Counted from the stretch's first letter, positions 1 to 10,955 are shown. The stretch: DNA of 64,000 nucleotides from Gracilibacillus orientalis (GCF_900114645.1 NZ_FOTR01000003.1:62001-126000); one strand, 5' to 3'. Translations and numbers: made by a program. The notes: generated from the sequence alone by a model not told the origin.

Positions 1-287
1 ACCTCATAAACGCGCAACTTACTTCTATGGATCTGCTATATCAACAACACCTGTTTTTTTTAAAACTTAATTTCATTTGATTCTGTTATCTCAATATCTG
101 AATCTTCTTTCACCTCTGAAAAACTTTCGATTTCATTTATGGTGATACTATTAATCATTCCAAAAGGACATCCAACCACAAAAATGTAATAATAATGAAA
201 TTTATACTATGTTAAAGTAGTTATCATCCACAAACAACCCTTTTTTGTAAAAAATTGTGTTAATATGTAATGAATGGGGGTATTAAA

Positions 288-566
288 TTGAATAAATCAT
301 TTAAAAAAATAAGTATTGTTTCAGACTTGCTACTTTTTTTAAGTTTTGTGGTTGGATATTGTATTTTGTATTTTTCTGGTATAGCTGTTGGAAATGGTTT
401 TGCTCTATTATTAATAATACTTGTCTTTGGGCTAATATCTTTCTTTAGTAAAGCTGTTATTTATACATTAAATGGAGAATTACGGAAGTCGATAGCGATG
501 TATTTTTTGTCGTTCCTCTACTTAGTACTATTTTTTGTGATCTTAGCACTTATGCTGAATAGTTAG
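288..566 (+). CDS. small membrane protein, function unknown
   Basis: I do not recognise a family. The 92-residue product is almost entirely hydrophobic, with three likely membrane segments (around residues 10-28, 36-54 and 70-90), a lysine-rich N-terminus and short loops, so an inner-membrane location is likely. I chose a TTG start at 288 because GGGGG at 276-280 sits seven bases upstream; an in-frame ATG at 270 lacks a ribosome-binding site. It is monocistronic and is followed by a stem-loop at 632-662. Confidence 0.5.
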   Translation: MNKSFKKISIVSDLLLFLSFVVGYCILYFSGIAVGNGFALLLIILVFGLISFFSKAVIYTLNGELRKSIAMYFLSFLYLVLFFVILALMLNS

Positions 567-631
567 AGACTAGATATTGCTTTTAACTATATATTATGAA
601 GAAAGGCATCAGCGCTAGCTTTTCTACAAAA

Positions 632-662
632 TTAACTCCCTTTATATAAAAAAGGGAGTTAA
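632..662. terminator. stem-loop terminator between convergent genes
   Basis: A 12-bp perfect stem (632-643 with 651-662) with a 7-base loop lies between the plus-strand membrane protein and the minus-strand larC gene. A short T-rich flank exists on both strands, so it may serve both. Confidence 0.6.
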
Positions 663-751
663 TAAAAATAGCATATACAAGCTTAGTTTTGGGTAGATAC
701 TATTCTATTGAAGTTCGATTAATGACAGTATTATTTTCCAGTCAGCTTACC

Positions 752-1519
752 TTAATTTTCACCAATTATAACCCTCAGTACGTTAGGGTGGTTTTCAAAT
801 GTTTTAGTTCCTGCACCGTAGCCAATTTTGTCTACTGTGATGTTTGGTATTCCGGAGAAATCATCTACGAGTGTCTTGATGATGGACGCTCCTGTAGGTG
901 TTGTTAATTCCCCTTTTACGGCGCTTTCTTTTAATGGAATATCTTTTAATACTTCTAATGTTGCTGGTGCAGGCACAGGGTAAATCCCATGATCAATATG
1001 TATATGGCCAGAACCAACTGGTATGGAAGAAGACACTATTCGATCGATCTGTAATTCATCTATTAGTATAGCAGTACCAACTATATCAATAATCGAATCT
1101 ATTGCACCTACTTCATGAAAATGCACATTATCCAAGTTCATTCCATGTATTTTTGCCTCCGCTTCACCTATCACACGGAACATTTCTAAAGACATTCTTT
1201 TCACTGCTTCGTTTAGTTCGCTACCATCAATAAGTTTAACAATGTCTTTATATTGTCGGTGATGATGGGAATGATTGTGATGATGACTATGTTCATGATG
1301 ATGGTGGTGATGTTCCTCCTCATATTTCACATCAAACTTATTACTATGAATGCCGTTCTTTACGATTTTATCAGTTTTTAATTGATACTCTTTTTCTAAA
1401 TGTAACGCTTTAAGTTGATTCTCCAACCACTCCAAAGAGATACCTGTATCCAATAATGCTGCAATAGTCATATCTCCGCTTATTCCAGAAAAACAGTCAA
1501 AATACAAAATTTTAGGCAT
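752..1519 (-). CDS. larC: LarC N-terminal domain (LarC1), nickel-pincer cofactor protein, C-terminal part absent
   Basis: The sequence opens with the LarC signature YFDCFSGISGDM and contains the family's histidine-rich metal-binding loop (about residues 72-90, nearly all His/Glu/Ser). LarC inserts nickel into the pyridinium dithiocarboxylate cofactor of lactate racemase-type enzymes. Full-length LarC is roughly 400 residues; in Lactobacillus plantarum it is made from larC1 and larC2 by frameshifting. Here the 255-residue ORF ends right after the LRVIIGEN motif that closes the N-terminal domain, and neither another frame nor the following 750 bases hold anything like a C-terminal domain. I start at the ATG at 1519, which has GGAGGA eight bases upstream, rather than five codons earlier. 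No larA, larB or larE is next to it. It may be a stand-alone domain or a decaying gene. Confidence 0.8.
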   Translation of the reverse strand: MPKILYFDCFSGISGDMTIAALLDTGISLEWLENQLKALHLEKEYQLKTDKIVKNGIHSNKFDVKYEEEHHHHHHEHSHHHNHSHHHRQYKDIVKLIDGSELNEAVKRMSLEMFRVIGEAEAKIHGMNLDNVHFHEVGAIDSIIDIVGTAILIDELQIDRIVSSSIPVGSGHIHIDHGIYPVPAPATLEVLKDIPLKESAVKGELTTPTGASIIKTLVDDFSGIPNITVDKIGYGAGTKTFENHPNVLRVIIGEN

Positions 1520-1588
1520 GTAATTATCCTCCATTTATCGTCTCTGGTATCATTTTATCTTAAAGTAGGATCTCAAAGCAATGAAAAG

Positions 1589-1615
1589 AAGGACTATTCG
1601 TTTTGAATAGTCCTT
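1589..1615 (-). terminator. terminator of araN
   Basis: An 11-bp stem (1589-1599 with 1605-1615) around a 5-base loop is followed on the minus strand by CTTTTC, just after the araN stop codon. Confidence 0.75.
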
Positions 1616-1626
1616 CCACTTATTAA

Positions 1627-2961
1627 TTAATCTGTAATTTGTGATTCTATTGCTTCTTGTGCTGCATCAAGTGCTTCTTGTGGTGATTCAGAACCATCAC
1701 GTAATACATTATTAAGCGTATTCGTGTTCAGTTCGTTTACAACATCTGGCGTTAATGGTGTTACATTTGTAGCAGCAATTTCATCTTGAATTTCAGCTAA
1801 TGTATCAAAGATATCATCGCCGAAGTATTGGAAATATTTATTATCTTCTAATACTCTCTCATCATCCCATACACTGTGACGAATTGGGTCAAAGCCTAGG
1901 ATAGTCCATAATTTAACGTTACCTTCTTCAGAAAGTTTAGCATATGCCAAGAATTCTTTAGCTAATTCAGGGTGCTCAGTCTGATTGGTTACTACAGTAC
2001 CTGTACCACCCATACCAGCAGAACGGTTTCCACCTTCTTCAAATGCTGGCATTGGACGAACTACTATTTTGCCTTCTAAGTCTGGCATACTATCTGTAAA
2101 ACGTCCCATGTACCAAATCGGCATACTGACCGCTGCTGCACCACCATCGTTCATGTAAGAATAAAATTCTTCAGCGTGTGGTTGTGCACCTGGAGCAACT
2201 TCAGCAATTTCTGATTCTTGCATATCTAATAATAATTGTAACGCATCAACATTTTCTTGACGATTTATCGTTGGATTACCATTTTCATCGATAAAATCTG
2301 ATTGTTGTTGAGATACCATCTGGAAGTATGGTAAATAATCTCCTGGGAACGAGTTATACATCATTGCATCCGTGTTATCAACAACTTGTTCACCTGCAGC
2401 CATAAAGTCATCCCAAGTAGTAATAGAATCGATATCTACACCTGCTGCATCCATTATTTCAGTATTATAATACATTACAGATGCTCCAACATGTGTTGGC
2501 ATTCCATAATAGTTTCCATCCTTAGAGTAAATCTGAAAACGAGACTCAACAAATTCATCAATAATCGGTTCAACATGTTCATTCATTGGTAATAATTGTG
2601 GTTCACCTTCTAAATAGTTAGGAAAACGACCTATTTCAATATCAGCGATATCTGGCGCACCATCGTCTGATTGTAACGCTAATAATAAGTTATTATGCAA
2701 TTGGTCGTATGGATAAGTTTCTACTGTTAATTTAATTGCCTTATCAGGATTTTCTTCATTCCAATTCGTTGCGGCATCTTTATAAAAATCAACGTGTTGA
2801 CCTGCGAATACCCATAATGTTAATTCTGTAGCATCCTCTATATCATCTCCAACCGTTGTTACATCTTCTGCGTCTTCTGAAGAATCATCTCCTCCACCGC
2901 AAGCTACTAAGAATAAGGCTATGATTCCAAATAATACGGCTAATAAACTTTTTCTTTTCAT
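1627..2961 (-). CDS. araN: AraN-type arabino-oligosaccharide-binding lipoprotein
   Basis: An extracellular solute-binding protein of a CUT1 sugar ABC transporter. The 444-residue product begins with a lysine-rich signal peptide ending in the lipobox LVAC, then an acidic Gly/Asp/Ser linker and a family-1 binding-protein fold (LTLWVFAGQH, TTWDDFMAAGE, AKEFLAYAK). The start at 2961 has AGGGGG seven bases upstream; an upstream in-frame extension has no such signal. The AraN assignment rests on its location with araP, araQ and arabinofuranosidases, and on the AraNPQ system of Bacillus subtilis for alpha-1,5-arabino-oligosaccharides. Unusually it is the last gene and has its own promoter (3113-3141), which would allow excess binding protein. 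Confidence 0.85.
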   Translation of the reverse strand: MKRKSLLAVLFGIIALFLVACGGGDDSSEDAEDVTTVGDDIEDATELTLWVFAGQHVDFYKDAATNWNEENPDKAIKLTVETYPYDQLHNNLLLALQSDDGAPDIADIEIGRFPNYLEGEPQLLPMNEHVEPIIDEFVESRFQIYSKDGNYYGMPTHVGASVMYYNTEIMDAAGVDIDSITTWDDFMAAGEQVVDNTDAMMYNSFPGDYLPYFQMVSQQQSDFIDENGNPTINRQENVDALQLLLDMQESEIAEVAPGAQPHAEEFYSYMNDGGAAAVSMPIWYMGRFTDSMPDLEGKIVVRPMPAFEEGGNRSAGMGGTGTVVTNQTEHPELAKEFLAYAKLSEEGNVKLWTILGFDPIRHSVWDDERVLEDNKYFQYFGDDIFDTLAEIQDEIAATNVTPLTPDVVNELNTNTLNNVLRDGSESPQEALDAAQEAIESQITD

Positions 2962-2994
2962 TTTTTTACCCCCTAAAAGTTTTATGGAAAATAT

Positions 2995-3009
2995 AGTAAC
3001 CGCTTTCAG
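2995..3009 (-). promoter_or_regulatory. near-consensus cre site in the araN leader
   Basis: On the minus strand CTGAAAGCGGTTACT matches the CcpA consensus WTGNAANCGNWNNCW at all but the first position. It lies between the araN promoter and its start codon. Confidence 0.5.
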
Positions 3010-3048
3010 CATATTGAAAGAAATAAACGAAGTGTTCATCTTGAATAC

Positions 3049-3064
3049 CTGTTCGTACAAGATG
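3049..3064 (-). promoter_or_regulatory. candidate AraR box in the araN leader
   Basis: The minus strand reads CATCTTGTACGAACAG, with one good AraR half-site (TTGTACG) and one weak half. It is downstream of the araN promoter. It is weaker than the other AraR boxes in the window. Confidence 0.35.
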
Positions 3065-3112
3065 AAGAGTAGTGATTATCACTTCGCTTAGTTTCACTTT
3101 GTGGTTAACTAT

Positions 3113-3141
3113 AAGATAACACTTACTACTTAATTTGTCAA
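3113..3141 (-). promoter_or_regulatory. sigma-A promoter of araN
   Basis: A perfect -35 (TTGACA, 3136-3141), a 17-base spacer and -10 TATCTT (3113-3118) lie upstream of araN, giving a long leader of about 145 bases that contains the cre-like and AraR-like sites. Confidence 0.65.
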
Positions 3142-3222
3142 TAAGTTTTCTAAGTTATAATAAATAACTAATGATTAACATTTTTATTCACTTAATATTT
3201 TGAACAATAGTCCGTACATGCT

Positions 3223-3855
3223 TTAATTAGCTTCATCGTTATCTATTTTTACAAATACGTTAATAGATAAGTAGGCTATCACTAGACAAATTAAGCTCAT
3301 CGTACAGAATAATAGCATTGTTGGTAGCGATAACGACATATATAGTAATATAAAAATTGATAACCCAATTGTTATTGTCGTTGGCATTTTTCTTAAGCCG
3401 ATTATTAGAGCATTTTTAAAATATTGCTTAATGGTTGATTGATAATGCGTTAACAAAGGAAAAATCCAAAGAACTAAAATTCCGTACAAGAAAAGCACAA
3501 AATAGTAAGCAATTACGACAAATATTGGGATTTGGGCCGCTAAATGTACCAATGCAACATAATTTAAATACAAAATCACGGCCATGATGCTAAGGATAAA
3601 ACCAATCATATTAGCCTTTGCAAATTCCCTTTTATATGCTTGTTTAAATGTCTGGAAAACAGATACTACTTCTTCTTTCTGAACCCATTTTCTTGCGACA
3701 CTCATAGTTGCAGCAGTAGCTGGAAATACTCCAGCTACTACAACCCCTATTAGCGTAAATAATACCCATAGAAAATTGAGCCAAACTACCTGTAATATTA
3801 TTTTTAAAATCCGATCCAATGAACCTACTAATTGTTGTCCAAACATCTTTGTCAC
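3223..3855 (-). CDS. YesL/DUF624 family membrane protein
   Basis: A 210-residue membrane protein with about five hydrophobic segments. The N-terminal pattern (GSLDRILKIILQVVWLNFLW, then FPATAATMSVARKW) is typical of YesL/DUF624 proteins, which accompany carbohydrate ABC transporters in many Firmicutes and have no proven biochemical role. It lies 17 bases downstream of araQ and upstream of araN, so it should be co-transcribed with the permeases. A link to arabino-oligosaccharide uptake is inferred from position only. Confidence 0.8.
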   Translation of the reverse strand: MTKMFGQQLVGSLDRILKIILQVVWLNFLWVLFTLIGVVVAGVFPATAATMSVARKWVQKEEVVSVFQTFKQAYKREFAKANMIGFILSIMAVILYLNYVALVHLAAQIPIFVVIAYYFVLFLYGILVLWIFPLLTHYQSTIKQYFKNALIIGLRKMPTTITIGLSIFILLYMSLSLPTMLLFCTMSLICLVIAYLSINVFVKIDNDEAN

Positions 3856-3872
3856 ATCCTAATAAAACACTT

Positions 3873-4715
3873 TTATCCTTTTACTCCTCCTGTTGTTAAA
3901 CCAGCAACAAAGTAACGTTGGAAGAAAATAAACAAGATAATAATTGGTACGATTGTCATAACGGAACCTGCAATTAATACATCGTAGTTATTACCGTATG
4001 GCGTTAATAGGGTTGCCAGACCAATAGGTAAGGTAAACATATCGTTTGAACGTAATACGATCAATGGCCACAAGAAATTATTCCAGCTTCCAAGGCCTTG
4101 TAAAATTGCCATTGCTCCTAGTGATGGTCCCATTAATGGAAGCATAATTTTAAAGAAAATACCATATTCAGTGGCACCATCAATACGTGCTGCATCCATT
4201 AACTGTACTGGTAACCCTAATGCATATTGTCTAAAGAAGAATACTGCAATCGGTGCTACAACCATCGGTAAAATGACACCTAGATAAGAATCTACTAATT
4301 GAACTTTAATCATCATTTGGAATAGTGGTAACATTAAAATTTCAAAAGGTACCATCAAGATAAATACTACAAATGTAAAGAATAGATTTTTACCTTTAAA
4401 ATCGTATACTGCTAAAGCATAACCTACCATTGATGAGAAAAATAAGGATAATACAATGGTAACAGCCGAAATAATTAGACTGTTCGTATACCATGTCCAA
4501 TAACTTCCCGCTTGTGTAAAGATATAATTATAGTTATCTACATTTAGAATACTCCAATCAAATGCTAAACTAATACCTGTACGCATCAATTCTGATGAAG
4601 GTCTTAAAGATGAAATCAATAGCATAATTACTGGGAATAGAGCGATTAAACATACAATTGCCATCCCAATATTTGCAACCCATGTTAACGTTCTTTTTCT
4701 TTGTTCACTTTTCAT
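3873..4715 (-). CDS. araQ: AraQ-type sugar ABC transporter permease
   Basis: A MalG-type inner-membrane permease of 280 residues with six predicted membrane segments and the EAA loop (DAARIDGATEYGIFFKIMLP, about residues 175-194) that contacts the ATPase. It forms the channel with AraP for sugar delivered by AraN. It overlaps the araP stop by one base, indicating translational coupling. No ATPase gene is in the locus; in B. subtilis this system uses the shared ATPase MsmX, and the same is likely here. Confidence 0.88.
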   Translation of the reverse strand: MKSEQRKRTLTWVANIGMAIVCLIALFPVIMLLISSLRPSSELMRTGISLAFDWSILNVDNYNYIFTQAGSYWTWYTNSLIISAVTIVLSLFFSSMVGYALAVYDFKGKNLFFTFVVFILMVPFEILMLPLFQMMIKVQLVDSYLGVILPMVVAPIAVFFFRQYALGLPVQLMDAARIDGATEYGIFFKIMLPLMGPSLGAMAILQGLGSWNNFLWPLIVLRSNDMFTLPIGLATLLTPYGNNYDVLIAGSVMTIVPIIILFIFFQRYFVAGLTTGGVKG

Positions 4716-5644
4716 TATTCGTCACCTCGCTTAAATGCACCTGTTAGAATTAATTGAATAAAACTAATAACGAAGATTATGAGCATTAGGATAACACCAA
4801 TAGCTGCGCCGAATCCCATGTCATTTTGTTGAATACCTTGTTGATAAATGTAACCAACTACTGTTAAACCAATATTTCCAGGTGATCCCGCTTCCCAGAA
4901 TACGAAACTTTCTTCAAACATTCGGAAACCGTTAATAATAGAAATAGTTACCACAAAAATTGTAACCGGTTTTAAGAAAGGCAATGTTACATACCAAAAC
5001 TTTTGGAATATGGATGCACCGTCAATGTCTGCTGCTTCATACAATTCATCTGGTACATTTTGTAGTGCAGCTAAAAAGTAAAGGATATTAACCCCTAACC
5101 AACGCCATACACAAAGCATTACCATTAAGAACATCCCTGACCATGCATGGAATCGCCAGTCAACTGCTTCCATTCCTAACCAGTTTAAAAGTTGGTTAGC
5201 TGCAGCTGTATCCGTTTCCCCGAACATCAAACGAAAAATCATACCTGCTACGATTGTTGATGCTAATGTCGGCATAAATAAGGAAGCACGAAATAGCGTT
5301 TTTAGCTTCACGAGTTTCGAATCTAATATAACTGCAAAAATAATTGGTAATATGGTTAATAATATCACCGTTAGGACAACGTATATCGTTGTATTTGACA
5401 ACGCTTTATAAAAGGTTGGATTAAAAACCCTTTCATAATTTTGCAATCCAATAAATTCAACTTGACCTGGTAGTACACTTTGGAAACTCATAATAATACC
5501 ACGAATTGCCGGATAAACAGTTAGTATTAAGAAAGAAAGTATAAATGGTGATACAAAAACATAAGGTACAACCTTCTTGGAATTTAAGAATTTCATAAAT
5601 GGGCTTGGACCTTTATTTGTATCAACTGTTTGATTTGTTGCCAA
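4715..5644 (-). CDS. araP: AraP-type sugar ABC transporter permease
   Basis: A MalF-type permease of 309 residues with six membrane segments and an EAA loop (ELYEAADIDGASIFQKFWYV). I start at a TTG at 5644 because AGGAGGGG lies seven bases upstream; a longer frame reaches back through the promoter and operators and cannot be coding. It is the first gene of the araP-araQ-yesL unit. The promoter at 5778-5806, an AraR box and a cre site lie directly upstream, so arabinose induction and glucose repression are expected. Confidence 0.88.
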   Translation of the reverse strand: MATNQTVDTNKGPSPFMKFLNSKKVVPYVFVSPFILSFLILTVYPAIRGIIMSFQSVLPGQVEFIGLQNYERVFNPTFYKALSNTTIYVVLTVILLTILPIIFAVILDSKLVKLKTLFRASLFMPTLASTIVAGMIFRLMFGETDTAAANQLLNWLGMEAVDWRFHAWSGMFLMVMLCVWRWLGVNILYFLAALQNVPDELYEAADIDGASIFQKFWYVTLPFLKPVTIFVVTISIINGFRMFEESFVFWEAGSPGNIGLTVVGYIYQQGIQQNDMGFGAAIGVILMLIIFVISFIQLILTGAFKRGDE

Positions 5645-5661
5645 TGTAACCCCTCCTCTAA

Positions 5662-5676
5662 TGTATACGCTTTCAA
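5662..5676 (-). promoter_or_regulatory. cre site (CcpA) upstream of araP
   Basis: The minus strand TTGAAAGCGTATACA fits WTGNAANCGNWNNCW at every position. It lies between the araP promoter and the TTG start, suited to transcription roadblock. Confidence 0.75.
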
Positions 5677-5744
5677 GAATTAAAGCCTTCCTAAAACTCT
5701 TCTGTAGTACTAGTTGTTTCAGTAACATATTTAAATCAATAGTT

Positions 5745-5806
5745 ACTAAAACGTACGTATAAGTGGTGTGTGATTCTATTATATATAACTGTATAAGTTT
5801 TTTCAA
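5745..5806 (-). promoter_or_regulatory. araP promoter with AraR operator
   Basis: -35 TTGAAA (5801-5806), a 17-base spacer and -10 TATAAT (5778-5783). An AraR-type box centred on ACGTACGT (5745-5762) covers about +9 to +26. The B. subtilis AraR box is ATTTGTACGTACAAAT. Confidence 0.75.
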
Positions 5807-6035
5807 TCTTTTTCTACAAAAAAACTAATTTTATAAACAAATACATTCAATTCAAGTCTAATTAAGATAGTTTTTTTATCAATTCTATTTATTCATCATT
5901 TAGTTATTGTTAAATAAAAAACAACTTCATTCTTTGAACTATAATATGAATAAAAAATACTAAAAACACTCTCACTTATTATTCAAAGCATTGAAGTGGA
6001 GCTATTATGGGCAACTATTCACCATGGTAAATGAG

Positions 6036-6066
6036 AAAAGCCGATAAGGATATCCTTATCGGCTTT
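6036..6066 (-). terminator. terminator of the first GH51 gene
   Basis: A perfect palindrome (AAAGCCGATAAGGA and its complement) just after the stop at 6076, followed on the minus strand by TTTTCTC. A shadow role for the opposite strand is not excluded. Confidence 0.8.
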
Positions 6067-6075
6067 CATCACTTC

Positions 6076-7554
6076 TTATTTTACCCTAATGCTTAATACT
6101 GATTTTGAAGGTAATCTCATGGTTAATTCACTACCATTTGTCTGAAAATCATTAAATGCTTCTGGTTTTACATTGTCTGGGTTATCAAACGTATTATGTG
6201 CATCCATTTCATCTGCTGTTATGATGCGACCGGAAACATTCTCAAGATCTTTACCACGCAAATCAATTGCTAAATCTGCTGATTCCGCTTTATCTAAGTT
6301 ACATAATGTAATCGTAACTGAACCGTCTGCTGCTTTTGATGCTGAAGCTGATACCTGTGGGATTTCTTTATCCCCCACTTTAATGGAACCAGTTTCGATG
6401 TTTAAGTTTAAGCGCTCCGCATCCTGGTGCACTTTATACATTTCAAACACGTGATACGTAGGTGTTAAAATCATTTTTTCCTTATCCGTTAAAATCATAG
6501 ACTGAATAACGTTAATTGTCTGTGCAATGTTTGCCATTTGAACACGATCGTTATGCTCATTAAAGATGTTAAGTGAAACACCAGCTACCAATGCATCACG
6601 TATCGTATTTTGCTGATATAAGAAACCTGGATTCGTACCTGGTTCCACATCATACCAAGCACCCCATTCATCAATGATCATGGCAATTCGTTTTTCCGGA
6701 TCATACTTATCCATAATAGTTCCGTGTTTCTCAATTAACTCTTCGATGTGAAGAGTTTTCTCCATCGTAATATCCCATACATCTTCCGTGAAATCTGTCG
6801 CTGGTCCCTTGTTCCAGAAACCTCCTGGATGGACATAATAATGTAGGCTTAAGCCGTCCATCAGATGAGCAGCTTCTCTCATTAGTACTTCTGTCCAGTT
6901 ATAGTCATCTACATTGGCACCACCAGCAATACGGAAAATTTCATTATCACCATAATTTCTTACGTATGTCTGGAATCTACGATATAAATCAGCATAATAT
7001 TGCGGACGCATATTTCCACCGCATCCCCAGTTTTCATTACCTACACCAAAATATTTTAATTTCCAAGGTTCTTCTTTACCATGTTCCTTCCGCCAATTAG
7101 CCATTGGAGACTCACCGTTGAAAGTCATATATTCAACCCATTCGGACATCTCCTGAACCGTTCCACTACCAACATTTCCATTGATATATGGCTCTGTATC
7201 TAACAATTCACAGAGCATGTAAAATTCATGTGTTCCGAAATGGTTATTCTCAATAACGCCACCCCAGTGTGTATTGACCATACGTTTACGATTTGCTCTC
7301 GGACCTACACCATCTTTCCAATGGTATTCATCAGCAAAACAACCCCCTGGCCAACGAAGCACTGGAATATCCAAGTTACGTAATGCTTCTACCACATCAT
7401 TTCGTATCCCGTTGGTGTTTGGTATGTCAGAATCCTCACCTACCCAAAAACCTTCATAAATACACCGGCCTAGATGCTCCGCAAAGTGTCCATAAATATT
7501 TTTATTAATCGTACCTTTACCAACATCGGCATTGACAATTACTTTTTTTGTCAT
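6076..7554 (-). CDS. GH51 alpha-L-arabinofuranosidase (Xsa/AbfB-like)
   Basis: A 492-residue intracellular enzyme (no signal peptide) that removes arabinose from imported arabino- or arabinoxylo-oligosaccharides. The TIM barrel shows [25 protein letters not shown], the acid/base in GVGNENWG (Glu174) and the nucleophile in IIDEWGAW (Glu296). The start region resembles B. subtilis Xsa (AbfB) more than AbfA. It lies downstream of the second GH51 gene with 146 bases between; I see no clear own promoter, so read-through from the AraR-controlled promoter at 9395-9423 is likely. Length is normal for the family. Confidence 0.9.
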   Translation of the reverse strand: MTKKVIVNADVGKGTINKNIYGHFAEHLGRCIYEGFWVGEDSDIPNTNGIRNDVVEALRNLDIPVLRWPGGCFADEYHWKDGVGPRANRKRMVNTHWGGVIENNHFGTHEFYMLCELLDTEPYINGNVGSGTVQEMSEWVEYMTFNGESPMANWRKEHGKEEPWKLKYFGVGNENWGCGGNMRPQYYADLYRRFQTYVRNYGDNEIFRIAGGANVDDYNWTEVLMREAAHLMDGLSLHYYVHPGGFWNKGPATDFTEDVWDITMEKTLHIEELIEKHGTIMDKYDPEKRIAMIIDEWGAWYDVEPGTNPGFLYQQNTIRDALVAGVSLNIFNEHNDRVQMANIAQTINVIQSMILTDKEKMILTPTYHVFEMYKVHQDAERLNLNIETGSIKVGDKEIPQVSASASKAADGSVTITLCNLDKAESADLAIDLRGKDLENVSGRIITADEMDAHNTFDNPDNVKPEAFNDFQTNGSELTMRLPSKSVLSIRVK

Positions 7555-7700
7555 ACTCTCACCTCATTATAGATTTAGTCATGTAATATTTACATTTGTA
7601 TTTTTATTAATTATGGCATGCGAGGCTAACCCGTAACCTTCGATCCCAAAATATTACGGAGGAGGTATACCAAATACACTCCTCCAGCTATTTCATATAA

Positions 7701-9239
<1,539 letters not shown>

Positions 9240-9347
9240 TTAAAAGTACTATAATTACAACATTACTAATAAAGTGAGACTTCCATCAGTGGAGATTTTA
9301 CGGACGATTAACATCATGATAAATTAATACGCTTACATAAAAGTAAG

Positions 9348-9423
9348 TTAAACGTACATGATTATATACTTATCAAAAATATGTACGTATATTAAGATTA
9401 TGGCATAAATGAATTTTTGTCAA
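9348..9423 (-). promoter_or_regulatory. abfA promoter with two AraR boxes
   Basis: -35 TTGACA (9418-9423), a 17-base spacer and -10 TAATCT (9395-9400). One AraR box centred on ATGTACGTAT (9378-9395) covers the expected start of transcription; a second, weaker one (9348-9363, TTAAACGTACATGATT) lies three helical turns further downstream. This spacing suits cooperative binding. Confidence 0.75.
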
Positions 9424-9496
9424 GATTCTAACAACTAGAAAAGTAATATCTATAGATTGCTAATTTTCTTTTCACATTCATAGTCAACGCTTAAAA

Positions 9497-9531
9497 AGAA
9501 GAACTAGTTATGATGGTTAACTAGTTCTTCT
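9497..9531 (-). terminator. terminator of the araR copy at 9533
   Basis: A 14-bp stem (9497-9510 with 9517-9531) with a short loop, followed on the minus strand by CTTTTTAAG. Confidence 0.8.
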
Positions 9532-9532
9532 C

Positions 9533-10657
9533 TTACTTATTAAGTTGTTCCATATTTTGCTCTGTAGTTGACTGTCTAACAATTAATTCCGGTTCATACA
9601 GATGGGATAACTGATCTTTGTTGTGTATCGCTTCACTCCTCTTAGTCATTTGTATAATCGCCTTCGCTGCATCTAAACCTAATTGACTTTTCGGGTGTTT
9701 AATTGATGTCAATTTAACTTCCGATATCTCAACTAACATGGAATCATCAAAACCAATTAAAGATAATTGCTCAGGTATTTTAATTCCTAACTTCCTTATT
9801 TCATCCATTAAATATAATACTAATTGATCATTATAACAAACAATTGCCGTTGGTTTATTTTCCTTCATTGCTAACAACTTTTTTAATTCTACTAAAGGTT
9901 TGGTAAGTTGGTTATCTGTGGAATAAGTAACAATATTCTTCGGATTTAATGATATATTCAGGTCTCTGTGTGCCTTAATATAACCTTTTAACCTTTTTTG
10001 ACCTTGCGCATCATCTGTCTTATACATGCACGCAATTTCCATATGGCCTAATTCCAGCAAATGTTTTGTTTGTATATATCCACCCTTCACATCATCTATC
10101 ATAAAATATACCGGTTCTAATTCTTCGTAAAATGCATTGATCATTACATATGGAATTTTTGCTCGTTCCAAATTTAAGTAATATTTTAGATTAGGATTAG
10201 CTGAAGCACTATGTGTCGGTTCAATAATAATTCCGTCATAGTTGCCTGACAACAAATGGCTTAGTATTTTCTTCTCTTGTTCATATTTATTATTTGTATT
10301 AAAAATACTGACATGATAGCCTTGTTCACTTAAATAAGCTTCTGCCCCCCGAATAATGGAAGGAAAGATATATTCAGAAATATATGTAGTAACAATCGCA
10401 ATACTTTTATTTTGTTGAACAAAAGAATGGGTCTTCCCTTGATTAGATCGATCTGCACAAAAAGTACCTGCTCCTTGTTCCCTGTATAACCAACCCTCAT
10501 TCACCAATTCTCCTAATGCTAACCTTACAGTATGTCTGCTTACATCAAACTGTCGCATTAGTTCACTTTCTGAGCTTATTTTTTCGTGCTTCTGGATCAA
10601 ACCTTCTAATATCTTTGATTTTATTGATTGCTTTATCTTTTTATATTTAGCCTCCAT
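9533..10657 (-). CDS. araR: AraR arabinose repressor, copy 1
   Basis: A 374-residue regulator with an N-terminal GntR winged helix (residues 5-72, recognition region VSRHTVRLALGELVNEGW) and a C-terminal LacI/GalR-type sugar-binding domain (from IAIVTTYISEYIFPSIIRGA). This fusion is the AraR architecture; L-arabinose releases it from operators. Its promoter carries an AraR box and a perfect cre, so it is autoregulated and carbon-controlled. A close paralogue follows at 10956. The recognition helices are almost identical, so both should bind the same boxes. Confidence 0.92.
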   Translation of the reverse strand: MEAKYKKIKQSIKSKILEGLIQKHEKISSESELMRQFDVSRHTVRLALGELVNEGWLYREQGAGTFCADRSNQGKTHSFVQQNKSIAIVTTYISEYIFPSIIRGAEAYLSEQGYHVSIFNTNNKYEQEKKILSHLLSGNYDGIIIEPTHSASANPNLKYYLNLERAKIPYVMINAFYEELEPVYFMIDDVKGGYIQTKHLLELGHMEIACMYKTDDAQGQKRLKGYIKAHRDLNISLNPKNIVTYSTDNQLTKPLVELKKLLAMKENKPTAIVCYNDQLVLYLMDEIRKLGIKIPEQLSLIGFDDSMLVEISEVKLTSIKHPKSQLGLDAAKAIIQMTKRSEAIHNKDQLSHLYEPELIVRQSTTEQNMEQLNK

Positions 10658-10747
10658 GTCTTCTGATCCCCCTACTTCCTGTACACAAACAATGACTTAA
10701 GCGAACGCTTTTTATAAGCAGAAATTACTAATATATCGACACACAAT

Positions 10748-10833
10748 TTGAAAGCGATTACAACAATGTGTTCATATTAGAATCTTCTAAATTATACGTA
10801 CTACTAGTATAGCAGATTATGAAGTTATTACAA
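10748..10833 (-). promoter_or_regulatory. araR copy 1 promoter, AraR box and cre
   Basis: -35 TTGTAA (10828-10833), 16-base spacer, -10 TATACT (10806-10811). An AraR-like box with core TATACGTACT (10788-10805) lies over the start site. A cre matching the consensus fully (TTGAAAGCGATTACA on the plus strand, 10748-10762) follows in the leader. Confidence 0.65.
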
Positions 10834-10873
10834 TAATTGTATGGTATCTTTTTGACATCAGATATCACCAAAT

Positions 10874-10924
10874 AAAACGTATACCTTACGCTTCAGATCA
10901 GATCGAAACATGTGTATACGTTTT
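10874..10924 (-). terminator. terminator of araR copy 2
   Basis: An 11-bp stem (10874-10884 with 10914-10924) closing a long loop, followed by TTTTATTT on the minus strand, after the stop at 10956. Confidence 0.7.
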
Positions 10925-10955
10925 TCGGAGATTTAAAAACATGCAGCTCAGCCAT

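Noticed and set aside
1-269. A 46-codon minus-strand frame (ending near position 72) that looks mildly protein-like
   Set aside because: No start or ribosome-binding site, an upstream in-frame stop and no recognised family; could be a gene remnant but cannot be supported. The region otherwise holds only the upstream part of the first gene.
752-770. Programmed frameshift or stop readthrough at the end of larC
   Set aside because: Neither alternative frame stays open for more than a few codons after the stop, so no larC2 could be produced.
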